Assembly (NCBI RefSeq): GCF_000367365.1
Contig: NZ_BARF01000110.1
Location: 1-64,000, forward strand
Direction: 5' to 3'
Length of the DNA stretch: 64,000 nt
From: Streptomyces prunicolor NBRC 13075
GTDB lineage: Bacteria > Actinomycetota > Actinomycetes > Streptomycetales > Streptomycetaceae
How positions within the stretch are numbered: the stretch's first letter is position 1; each line of letters begins with the position of its first letter. Shown here piece after piece: positions 41,098-48,708 of this stretch. The notes under the pieces are model-generated. The model worked only from the letters and a program-made list of their open reading frames with translations. It searched no databases and had not been told where the DNA came from. The position numbers and the translations under genes were made by a program.

Positions 41098-42748
41098 ACC
41101 GGAACCCCGTCCGCTTGCCGCCGGTCCACTGAACGGAGACGCCGTGATCCCCGTCGACCTCCACGGACACGAGTTCCGCGAGGGGACGGGGGTCCAGTTC
41201 TCCGGTGAGGCGGGCCAGCGCGACGAACAGGATGGGCCCGTCACCGACCTCACCCACGCCGTCCAACAGGCCGTGCAGGGAAACGAGTTCGGCGCGCGGC
41301 CCTTCCTCCGCCGACCACCCCGTGACCCGGACCGGCGTCCCCGCAGCCGCGCCCACCACCAGATGGGCCCGCACCTCCACAGCCCCCTCGGCCACCACCA
41401 GGCTGACCACCCGGGCCCCGGAAGCCGCCGTGTGCCGGGAAGCGACCCAGCCCTCCCCGGCCCCCAAGGGCACGATCTCCGTACGGCTCGGATCCCCGCC
41501 GACGATCACGCTGTTGTCGTACGACGACGAAGGCTCCGTCACCGTCGAGTAGGCGAGGCGCGTGTAGTACGGGTCGTAGCGGACGTCCTCGCTGCCGTGG
41601 TTGTGGAGGCGGACCAGGCCGTCCGAACTGGTCGACTGGAGCAGCCAGTTGGCGGGCGCGATCGCCGTGATCGCATCCTCCCGCTCCACCGGACCAGGCT
41701 CCTCGGCCGCCGTCCACACCTCGTGGTCCGGCGGGAGGAGCAGGCCGAGGAATCCCTTGCTGGCCCAGTACGGGGACGCGGGGCCCGAATAGCCTTGCAG
41801 GACAGCCTCGTTGGGCCCGTGCCAGCCCAGACTCAGCAGCCCCCGGTCGTCCACCGCCCCGCGCTCCAGGAAGTACTTCAGCGCGCCCGACGCCAGCCGT
41901 CGCGTCTCCCCCGGCGGCAACGGCGTACGACCCGTCAGCGCCCCCAGCCACAGCGGAGCCGTCGTCGCGAAGCGGTACGTCAGGGACCGGCCCTGGTGCA
42001 TCGGGGCGCCGTCTCCGCCGAACAGGCGGGCGTAGTCGGCGAGATGGCGTTCCAGGCGACCGCCGTAGAGGTCGAGGAGGCGGGGGTCGTCGGCGAGCCA
42101 GGCGTGCAGGACCGGGTAGAGGTGCATCGCCCAGCCGTTGTAGTAGTCGAACTTGCGGCCGTCGCCATCCGTGTACCAGCCGTCGCCGACGTACCAGTCC
42201 TCGATGCGCGACAGTCCTCGGTCGACGGCCTTGCGGGACTCGTCGACCTCGTAACCGATCTCCTGGAGGAAGCCGCCGACCGTGACGGGGAACAACTCCC
42301 AGTTGCAGGGCCAGGGTTCGGCGGTGAGGGCGTCCGCGAGCCAGGCCGCCGCGCGCTGCCGTACGGGTTCGTCGAGGCGGTCCCAGAGGAGGGGGCGGGT
42401 CAGGCGCAGGGCGAGGGCGATCGAGGCGGCCTCGACGAGGGGCTGGCTGCGGTCCTCGATGCTCGGCCAGACGCCCGCGACGCCTGCCGCCAGACCGTCC
42501 GCGTAGCGCTCCAGGGCCGTCTCGTCGCGGCGGAAGGCGGCCAGCAGCAGGGTGCGGGCGTAGCCCTCCAGGCCGTCGGAGAGGCTGCCGGACCAGCTGG
42601 TACGGGTGCCGGGGAGGTGGTAGAGCGCGCGGTCCTCGGTCGCGTACGGCTCCACCGCCGTGAGGAGGGTGTCGGCGGCCGTCTCCCAGTGGGCGCGGGT
42701 GTAGCCGGTGCGCGGGCTCAACACACGGTTGTCGGCAGGGAGTTGCAT
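41042..42748 (-). CDS. DUF2264 protein, probable polysaccharide-side-chain hydrolase
   Basis: 568 residues, no signal peptide. The N-terminal (~30-390) is an alpha/alpha barrel: WETAADTLLTAVEPYATEDRALYHL, WPCNWELFPVTVGGFLQEIG and DGRKFDYYNGWAMHLYPVLHAW; the C-terminal (~400-568) is beta-rich. This is the DUF2264 family; I recall that a family member founded a glucuronidase family (GH154) acting on arabinogalactan, which would fit the neighbours, but I cannot confirm it here. Cytoplasmic, adjacent to rhamnogalacturonan enzymes on the same strand. Confidence 0.75.
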   Translation of the reverse strand: MQLPADNRVLSPRTGYTRAHWETAADTLLTAVEPYATEDRALYHLPGTRTSWSGSLSDGLEGYARTLLLAAFRRDETALERYADGLAAGVAGVWPSIEDRSQPLVEAASIALALRLTRPLLWDRLDEPVRQRAAAWLADALTAEPWPCNWELFPVTVGGFLQEIGYEVDESRKAVDRGLSRIEDWYVGDGWYTDGDGRKFDYYNGWAMHLYPVLHAWLADDPRLLDLYGGRLERHLADYARLFGGDGAPMHQGRSLTYRFATTAPLWLGALTGRTPLPPGETRRLASGALKYFLERGAVDDRGLLSLGWHGPNEAVLQGYSGPASPYWASKGFLGLLLPPDHEVWTAAEEPGPVEREDAITAIAPANWLLQSTSSDGLVRLHNHGSEDVRYDPYYTRLAYSTVTEPSSSYDNSVIVGGDPSRTEIVPLGAGEGWVASRHTAASGARVVSLVVAEGAVEVRAHLVVGAAAGTPVRVTGWSAEEGPRAELVSLHGLLDGVGEVGDGPILFVALARLTGELDPRPLAELVSVEVDGDHGVSVQWTGGKRTGFRFTESAGRSADSSWSVKPR

Positions 42749-42832
42749 CGGCTCGCTTTCACACGCACGGCGGGAGAGTGGAACCTGGGGCGCCCCGGTT
42801 CCGGTCGGAACGCCCCAGGGGTCTTTCGGGTC

Positions 42833-43876
42833 TCACCCCACTCGTACCCGGTCCTCCGGCAGCAGATGCCGGGCCACGAGTGCGTCGCGGACCAGGCCCG
42901 CGTACACGGTGGCCCCGTGCGCGGAAGTATGCGTGTTGTCCTTCTTCTCGTTGTAGAGGTAGAGGGCCTTGGAGCCTTCCACTCCCAGCGATTCCACCAG
43001 CGCTTTGGTCTGCGCCGTGAGATCGATCAGCGTTACCCCCTCGGTCGCGGCGACCGAGCGGATGACGCCCGGCAGGTCGACGCCGAGTCCGTTCACCAGC
43101 AGCGCTGTGTTGTTGTTCAGTGTGCCGTCGGCATTGAACCAGCGTCGGACGATCGGTGTCACGAGGGCCGGCCGACCGCCCTTGTCACGGATACCCGCTA
43201 CGAGGGTTTCCAAGTTCGCGCGATACGTGGCCTCGTCGGTCGTCTTGTCGTTGTGGGCGAGTTGGACGAGAACCAGGTCGCCGGGGTGGATCAGCGGCTG
43301 AACTGTCCCCCACAGCAAGGGATTCTCCAGGTAGGTGACCGTACTCTCCCCGGAATCCGCGTAGTTGGCGACGGACACGCCCTTGCGCAGGAACTGCGGG
43401 AGCTGTTGGCCCCAGCCGGAGTACGGGTCGCCCGGTTGGTCGCAGACCGTGGAGTCGCCGATCAGGATGATCTGGCGGGCATGGTGGGCGGGGGTGACGC
43501 GGATGTCGGCGAGTGCGGGGGCGGTGCCGCCGATGGCGAGGTCGAGGCCGGGGGTGCCGTCGGGGCCGGTCGGTTCGCCTTCTGGCGTACGGACGTTGAC
43601 CGTGAAGCTGCGGGTCACAGTGCGGCCCGCCGCGGTGGCCGTCTCGGGGAGCAGGGAGCGCCGGGTCTCGCCCGTGATGGCCGTACTCGCCGCGCTCTCG
43701 CCGCCGAGGCGGACCGTGACGTCGTAGGTGCCGGCTGGGACGTCGAAGTGGCAAGCGGTGGCGATGCAGTTGGCGAGGCCGAGCGGGGGCGTGCGGTCGT
43801 GGGCCTGGGCGGGTGCGGTCGACAGGGCGGTGCTCAGGGTCAGTGCGGCCAGCAGGGCGATGTTGAAACGTCTCAT
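42833..43876 (-). CDS. Secreted rhamnogalacturonan acetylesterase-like SGNH hydrolase
   Basis: 347 residues from ATG 43876 with GGAGGAG upstream. Signal peptide 1-25 (ends AQA), a beta N-terminal domain (~30-125), then an SGNH domain of the RGAE/CE12 type: IILIGDSTVCDQ (nucleophile Ser), GWGQQLPQF, LVQLAHNDK and DNTHTSAHGA (Asp/His). It should remove acetyl groups from rhamnogalacturonan so that the lyase can act. Divergent from the PL4 lyase gene with shared operators between them. Confidence 0.85.
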   Translation of the reverse strand: MRRFNIALLAALTLSTALSTAPAQAHDRTPPLGLANCIATACHFDVPAGTYDVTVRLGGESAASTAITGETRRSLLPETATAAGRTVTRSFTVNVRTPEGEPTGPDGTPGLDLAIGGTAPALADIRVTPAHHARQIILIGDSTVCDQPGDPYSGWGQQLPQFLRKGVSVANYADSGESTVTYLENPLLWGTVQPLIHPGDLVLVQLAHNDKTTDEATYRANLETLVAGIRDKGGRPALVTPIVRRWFNADGTLNNNTALLVNGLGVDLPGVIRSVAATEGVTLIDLTAQTKALVESLGVEGSKALYLYNEKKDNTHTSAHGATVYAGLVRDALVARHLLPEDRVRVG

Positions 43877-43931
43877 GCGTGGCTCCTCCGTCCGACGACA
43901 AGGCCTGGCGGTGGACCGTACCGCTCCGGAC

Positions 43932-43939
43932 AAGCGCTT
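43932..43939. promoter_or_regulatory. AAGCGCTT operator-like site (copy 1)
   Basis: CAAGCGCTTTCTAGAC matches the site GAAGCGCTTTCTGGAC at 63409 in 14 of 16 bases. It lies in the divergent promoter between the acetylesterase and the PL4 lyase, and the second copy lies before the LacI-family gene at 63503; binding by that regulator is the simple explanation. Confidence 0.45.
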
Positions 43940-43983
43940 TCTAGACCTGCGGCAGATTTCACTTCATTGCCAACTCCAAGGCT

Positions 43984-44003
43984 GCGAAAGCCCTTTCGCG
44001 AAA
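43984..44003. promoter_or_regulatory. GCGAAAG-CC-CTTTCGC palindrome
   Basis: A perfect 7-bp inverted repeat (43984-43999) with a 2-nt centre, overlapped by a second palindrome TTTCGCGAAA (43994-44003). It sits 62-81 bases before the PL4 lyase ATG and has a LacI-type form. Confidence 0.5.
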
Positions 44004-44064
44004 TCGATTCAACTGCCACCCTCCAAAGCACCCGCACCCCCACCCTCCCGAAGGAGGCACCCCC

Positions 44065-45744
44065 ATGTCCGGCTCTGTGAACAGACCGGTTCGCCGCCGC
44101 ACCTTCGTCCTCGGCGCAGCGGCCACGGCCGGTTCGGCGGCGCTCGCCGGGCCGCTCGCCGAGACCGCGTCCGCCGCGAGCTTCGGCTACACCGACGACG
44201 GCTCGAACTACGTCGTCGACACCGGCGCGAGCCTGGTCTTCAAGGTCAGCAAGACGAACGGCGATCTGACCTCGCTGGCCTACAAGGGCACCGAGTACCA
44301 GGGCTACGGCGGCAAGAACTCGCACGTCGAGTCCGGCCTCGGCACCTCCACCGTGACGATCGCGCAGTCCGGCACGACGATCCTGATCTCCGTCGCGTAC
44401 GGCACGCTGAAGCACTACTACGCGGCCCGCAGCGGCGAGAACAACGTCTACCTGTGGACCAACAAGGCCGACACCTCGGTCAGCGCGACCCGCTACATCG
44501 TGCGCGTGAAGGCCGGCCTGTTCCTCAACGACGAGCCGGATTCCTACACTTACGCGCCGACCACCATCGAGTCCGCCGACGTCTTCGAGAAGTCCGACGG
44601 CCAGACCCGCTCCAAGCACTACGCGAAGAAGCGGGTCATCGACTACGACTACGTCGGCTGGACCACCGGCAGCGTCGGCCTGTGGGTCGTCCGCAGCAAC
44701 CATGAGAAGGCGTCCGGCGGCCCGTTCTACCGCTCGCTGCTGCGTCATCAGAGCGCGGACGGCGGCGGGTTGTACGAGATCCTGTACTACGGCGAGAACC
44801 AGACGGAGGCGCAGCGCTTCGGTCTCCAGGGGCCGTACGTCATCGCGCTCACGGACGGCGGCGCGCCCTCCTCGTCCCTGTATCACGCCAACCTGACCAC
44901 CGCGTGGGCCGATTCGCTCGGCATCTCCGGGTACACGGCGGCTAGTTCGCGGGGCCGGGTCGCGGGCGTGGGCATCACCGGGCGCGACACGGCGTACGCG
45001 TACACGGTCGGGCTCGCCAACTCGGCTGCCCAGTACTGGGGTTCGGCGCGGGCCTCGGACGGCTACTTCTCCATCGCCGGAGTCCTGCCGGGGACCTACA
45101 CGTTGACCGTCTTCAAGGGTGAACTCGCCGTCTACACCGGGTCGGTGGCGGTCACGGCGGGCGGGACGACGACGCTGAACAGCATCGCGATCCCGTCCTC
45201 CAACGACCCGTCCAACGCGAGCGCGATCTGGCGGATCGGCAACTGGGACGGTTCGCCGAGCGGGTTCAAGAACGCCGACCTGATGACGTACGCGCACCCG
45301 TCGGACGTACGAGCCGCGTCCTGGACCGGCAACGTCGTCGTCGGCAGCGGCACGGAGACCTCGGCGTTCCCCTGTTACCTCTGGAAGGACGTCAACAGCG
45401 GCATCATCGTGTACTTCAAGCTGACGGCGGCTCAGCTCGCCGCCGCGCACACGCTGCGCATCGGGGTGACGACGGCGTACGCGAACGGCCGGCTGCAGAT
45501 CGTCGTCAACGACGCCTGGACCTCGGCCGTCCCCTCGCCGCCGACCCAGCCGAGCACCCGGTCGCTGACCGTGGGTTCGTACCGGGGCAACAACAACACG
45601 TTCACGTACAGCGTGCCCGCGTCCGCCTGGCTGACGGACGCGAGCGCGTACAACACGCTGAAGATCTATGTGGCGAGCGGCTCGGGGACGACGTCGTTCC
45701 TGAGTGCCGGTACGTCGGTCGACGCGATCGATCTGCTGGCGTAG
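44065..45744 (+). CDS. Secreted PL4-type rhamnogalacturonan lyase
   Basis: 559 residues; ATG with GAAGGAGG upstream. N-terminal twin-arginine signal (RRRTFVLGAAATAG), then a galactose-mutarotase-like beta sandwich (~40-300: FKVSKTNGDLTSLAYKGTEYQ, KHYYAARSGENNVYLWTNK), a FnIII-like domain (~320-385: DGYFSIAGVLPGTYTLTVFKG) and a C-terminal jelly-roll carbohydrate-binding domain (~395-559: IWRIGNWDGSPSGFKNAD). This three-domain order matches rhamnogalacturonan endolyases of family PL4. It cuts the RG-I backbone outside the cell. Confidence 0.85.
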   Translation: MSGSVNRPVRRRTFVLGAAATAGSAALAGPLAETASAASFGYTDDGSNYVVDTGASLVFKVSKTNGDLTSLAYKGTEYQGYGGKNSHVESGLGTSTVTIAQSGTTILISVAYGTLKHYYAARSGENNVYLWTNKADTSVSATRYIVRVKAGLFLNDEPDSYTYAPTTIESADVFEKSDGQTRSKHYAKKRVIDYDYVGWTTGSVGLWVVRSNHEKASGGPFYRSLLRHQSADGGGLYEILYYGENQTEAQRFGLQGPYVIALTDGGAPSSSLYHANLTTAWADSLGISGYTAASSRGRVAGVGITGRDTAYAYTVGLANSAAQYWGSARASDGYFSIAGVLPGTYTLTVFKGELAVYTGSVAVTAGGTTTLNSIAIPSSNDPSNASAIWRIGNWDGSPSGFKNADLMTYAHPSDVRAASWTGNVVVGSGTETSAFPCYLWKDVNSGIIVYFKLTAAQLAAAHTLRIGVTTAYANGRLQIVVNDAWTSAVPSPPTQPSTRSLTVGSYRGNNNTFTYSVPASAWLTDASAYNTLKIYVASGSGTTSFLSAGTSVDAIDLLA

Positions 45745-45828
45745 AGGCGGCACGCCGAATCGTTACGGCAGATCCGGGTTCAACCGATCGGGCTCGGAGT
45801 GTCGGTGGTGGGTGTTAGCGTCCGGATC

Positions 45829-47061
45829 ATGCAGCTTCGGTATGCCTTCCGTCTCGACCCGGGTCCGGGCCAGCGCGCTGCGCTGGCCCGGGCGTTCGGG
45901 TGTGCGCGGGTGGTGTACAACGACGCGGTCGCGGCCCGGGAGCGGGCCCGGCGGGAGGGCGCCCCGTATCCGGGAGCCGCCGTGCTGTCGAAGACACTGA
46001 TCACCGAGGCGAAGTCCACGCCGGGGCGGACCTGGCTGTCCGAGGTGTCGGCGGTGGTGTTGCAGCAGGCGCTGCGGGACGTCGAGCGCGCCTACACCAA
46101 CTTCTTCGCCTCCCTCAAAGGCGCCCGGCAAGGGGCACGGGTGGGGGCGCCGCGTTACAAGTCGAAGCGGGACGCCCGGCAGGCGATCAGGTTCACCGCG
46201 AACGCCCGCTGGAAGATCACCGAAGCGGGGCGGCTACTCCTGCCGAAGGTCGGCGAGGTGAAGGTGCGCTGGTCACGTACCCTGCCGTCGGTCCCCTCCA
46301 GCGTGACCGTCATCCGGGACGCGGCGGGCCGGTACTTCGCCTCCTTCGTGATCGAAACCAACCCGGACGCCGACCTGGCGCGGATGCCGGAGGCCGACGA
46401 CCTGCCCAGCGTCGGCATCGACCTGGGACTGACCCACTTCGCGGTCCTGTCCGATGGTACGAAGATCGACAGCCCGCGGTTTCTGCGCCGGGCGGAGAAG
46501 AAGCTGAAGAAGGCCCAGCGGGAGCTGTCCCGCAAACAGAAAGGCAGCAGAAACCGGGAGAAGGCCCGCCTCAAGGTTGCCCGGGCGCACGCGCAGGTGG
46601 CCGACGCCCGCCGCGAGTTCCACCACCAGCTCTCCACCAAGCTGATCCGCGAAAACCAAGGGATCGGTGTGGAGGACCTGGAGGTCAAGGGCCTCGCGCG
46701 CACTCAGCTCGGCAAGGCGGTCCACGACGCGGGATGGGCCTCCTTCCTGGCAATGCTGGAGTACAAGGCACAGCGCTACGGGCGCACCCTCGTGAAGATC
46801 GGCCGGTTCGAGCCGACCAGCCAGGTGTGTTCGGCCTGCGGCGTCAAGGACGGCCCCAAACCCCTCCATGTACGCACCTGGACGTGCAGCGCGTGCGGCA
46901 CCGTCCACGACCGCGACCACAATGCCGCGAAAAACGTCAAACAGGCCGCCGGACTGGCGGTGACAGCCTGTCGAGCGCAGGTAAGACCAGAACCATCGGT
47001 TCCGGCACAGCGCGAAGAAGCAGGAAGCCACGGAATCCGGCCCGGAGCCCGTGCCGCGTAG
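45829..47061 (+). CDS. tnpB: TnpB RNA-guided nuclease
   Basis: 410 residues from ATG 45829 (MQLRYAFRLDPGPGQR); the frame is open 30 bases further up but family proteins start here. The RuvC catalytic residues are D198 (GIDLGLTHFAVL), E282 (VEDLEV) and D363 (HDRDHNAAKN); the zinc ribbon has C334/C337 and C353/C356. All key residues are intact, so it could be active. TnpB cuts DNA guided by an RNA from its own 3' end and keeps its element in the genome. No TnpA partner is present. Confidence 0.9.
   Translation: MQLRYAFRLDPGPGQRAALARAFGCARVVYNDAVAARERARREGAPYPGAAVLSKTLITEAKSTPGRTWLSEVSAVVLQQALRDVERAYTNFFASLKGARQGARVGAPRYKSKRDARQAIRFTANARWKITEAGRLLLPKVGEVKVRWSRTLPSVPSSVTVIRDAAGRYFASFVIETNPDADLARMPEADDLPSVGIDLGLTHFAVLSDGTKIDSPRFLRRAEKKLKKAQRELSRKQKGSRNREKARLKVARAHAQVADARREFHHQLSTKLIRENQGIGVEDLEVKGLARTQLGKAVHDAGWASFLAMLEYKAQRYGRTLVKIGRFEPTSQVCSACGVKDGPKPLHVRTWTCSACGTVHDRDHNAAKNVKQAAGLAVTACRAQVRPEPSVPAQREEAGSHGIRPGARAA
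47030..47053. repeat. Structured hairpin at the tnpB 3' end
   Basis: CACGG-aa-TCCGG-c-CCGGA-gc-CCGTG forms a near-perfect stem covering the last codons of tnpB. A related 22-bp sequence (18 matches) recurs at 47162-47183. It may be part of the omega RNA scaffold. Confidence 0.5.
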
Positions 47062-47155
47062 CGGCAGAGCACCGGACCGGAAGGCCAGAATCTCCCTGTC
47101 TCAGCAGCGAGAGCAAGTCAAACGGCCCAGAAGTACCTGGCGGTGGCGGGCACGG

Positions 47156-47182
47156 ACGGTTGGAATCCGGTCCGGTAACCGT
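47156..47182 (-). terminator. Hairpin just past the GH43 gene stop
   Basis: ACGGTT (47156-47161) and AACCGT (47177-47182) are inverted with a 15-nt loop that contains the CCGG-t-CCGG repeat. It is located 5-31 bases after the GH43 stop on the minus strand and could terminate that gene, or mark the end of the tnpB element. Confidence 0.45.
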
Positions 47183-47186
47183 GTGC

Positions 47187-48599
47187 TCAACTACCGCGCG
47201 TCCACTGCTGGTTGGTAGCCCCGCTGCACGTGTAGGTGATGATCGCGGCGGAGTTGGCGGTGGACGCGCCCGACACGTCCAGGCACTCGCCGCTCGTTGC
47301 GGCCTTGACGAGGACGTAGCTGCCGGACGTGGTCAGGCTCCACTGCTGGGTGGTGGCGCCGGTGCAGTTCTCCTGGGTGACGTTGGTCGAGTTCTCCTGG
47401 AGACACAACGAGCTGCCCCGGCCCATGAGTTCGTAGTAGCCGGTACCGAGGTCCTTGAACCACCACTTCTGGTTGGTGCCGCTGTTGCAGGTGTACTGGC
47501 TGATCGCGATGCCCTGCCACAGCGACTGGTTGGCCACGTCAGCGCACTTGGCGCTGTTGCGGGCGATGAGCGTGTTGTACGTCGCGCTCGTGCCGCTGAT
47601 CGTGCCGGCGGCCGTGTCGATCGACACCTCCGGGTACCAGGACGCCATGGACATCGAGGTGGTGGTCGGGAAGGTCAACGGCAGCCACACGTAACGGGAG
47701 TCGTTGACGGTGCCGCCGAAGGAGTTGCCCCAGCGGTCGCCCATGTAGAGGTACGAGGTGCCCGAAGTCCCGGTGATCGGGAGGACGTAGGCGGTCTGCG
47801 AGTTGTACGCGGTCGAGTCGCCGACGTTGGTGAACGCCGTCCACGGGCCGGTGATGCTGGTCGCGGTGGCGTACTGCTGCTGGTTGGCGCTCCAGCCGGT
47901 CGCGCCCGAAGTCAGCATGAAGTAGACGCCGTTGCGCTTGAAGAGGGCCGGTGCCTCGCGGTGTCCGCCCACCCACGGGTTGGCGACCAGGCTGTCGATG
48001 GCGGTGTAGTCGGCGGTGAGCTTGTAGATGTGCAGGTCGTAGTTCTCGTTGGCGGCGGAGACCATGTAGGCGGTGCCGTCGGTGTCGACGAACGTCGTGA
48101 TGTCCCGCGACATGTTGTCGCCGAGCGGCTGGAAGCTGCCCTGGTAGGTGTAACTGCCGTCCACGGTCGAGGAGACGGCGACGGCGGCCTTGGCCTCGCT
48201 GTAGTCGACGCCGTTCTCCTTGTGCATCCACATCACGAACTTGCCGGTGGACGCGTTGTAGACGACCTTCGGCCGCTCGATGTAGGCGGTGCCCAACTCG
48301 GAGGCGCTGGACTGGGTCAGGACGTGGTTGCGGAACTCCCAGTTCTTCAGGTCGGTGGAGCGGTACGCGTCCACGTACTTGAAGGTGTTGTCGGCGTTGC
48401 GGTCCTCGCCGAACCAGTAGTAGTAGCTGCCGACCTTGATCACCCCGCCGCCGTGCGCGTGCACGGCGTTGCCCGAAGTGTCCGTGAACTGCGTGCCGTT
48501 GGTGATGGTCTGCGCCGCGGCCTGGGCCGGTCCCGCGGTCGCCAGAGCGGCGGCGAGCACACAGCACAGGGCGACGAGGATTGCGTACACACGTCTCAT
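47187..48599 (-). CDS. Secreted GH43 exo-beta-1,3-galactanase-like enzyme with ricin-type lectin
   Basis: 470 residues from ATG 48599 with GAGAGG upstream. Signal peptide 1-28 (ends AQA). The five-bladed propeller (~30-320) has NAVHAHGGGVIKVGSYYYWFGED, YIERPKVVYN, SRDITTFVDTDGTAYMV and GGHREAPALFKRNG, as in GH43 subfamily 24 exo-beta-1,3-galactanases. The CBM13 lectin (~330-470) has three QxW repeats. It would strip galactose from the beta-1,3-galactan backbone of arabinogalactan, releasing side chains for the GH30 enzyme. Confidence 0.87.
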   Translation of the reverse strand: MRRVYAILVALCCVLAAALATAGPAQAAAQTITNGTQFTDTSGNAVHAHGGGVIKVGSYYYWFGEDRNADNTFKYVDAYRSTDLKNWEFRNHVLTQSSASELGTAYIERPKVVYNASTGKFVMWMHKENGVDYSEAKAAVAVSSTVDGSYTYQGSFQPLGDNMSRDITTFVDTDGTAYMVSAANENYDLHIYKLTADYTAIDSLVANPWVGGHREAPALFKRNGVYFMLTSGATGWSANQQQYATATSITGPWTAFTNVGDSTAYNSQTAYVLPITGTSGTSYLYMGDRWGNSFGGTVNDSRYVWLPLTFPTTTSMSMASWYPEVSIDTAAGTISGTSATYNTLIARNSAKCADVANQSLWQGIAISQYTCNSGTNQKWWFKDLGTGYYELMGRGSSLCLQENSTNVTQENCTGATTQQWSLTTSGSYVLVKAATSGECLDVSGASTANSAAIITYTCSGATNQQWTRGS

Positions 48600-48628
48600 C
48601 TGACGCCTCTCGGAGGGGAGTTCGAGAT

Positions 48629-48653
48629 TTCGTACGGCATCTGTCATTACGAA
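48629..48653. promoter_or_regulatory. TTCGTA...TACGAA inverted repeat in a divergent promoter
   Basis: TTCGTA (48629-48634) and TACGAA (48648-48653), 13-nt spacing, in the 109-bp gap between the GH43 gene and the large surface protein. A likely binding site, regulator unknown. Confidence 0.35.
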
Positions 48654-48708
48654 CGCCGAAAAGGTATGGGTGTGTTACGGGAAGGTCAACGGGTCGCGCG
48701 TGACAAAG

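Larger units (their letters stand above)
45763..47190 (+). mobile_element. Orphan IS200/IS605-type element carrying only tnpB (ends approximate)
   Basis: A single tnpB gene without tnpA lies between two polysaccharide genes. A TTAC at 45763-45766 could be the left target/TAM by analogy with IS608. The right end may be TCAA at 47118-47121, after GAATCTCCC...GAGAG, or TCAA at 47187-47190. Ends are not proven. The 3' region of tnpB and the following ~100 bases would encode the omega (guide) RNA, with the guide starting just past the true right end. Confidence 0.55.

Noticed and set aside
45774..45792. GGGTTCAACC resembling a tRNA T-loop
   Set aside because: No matching T-stem, anticodon arm or acceptor stem around it.
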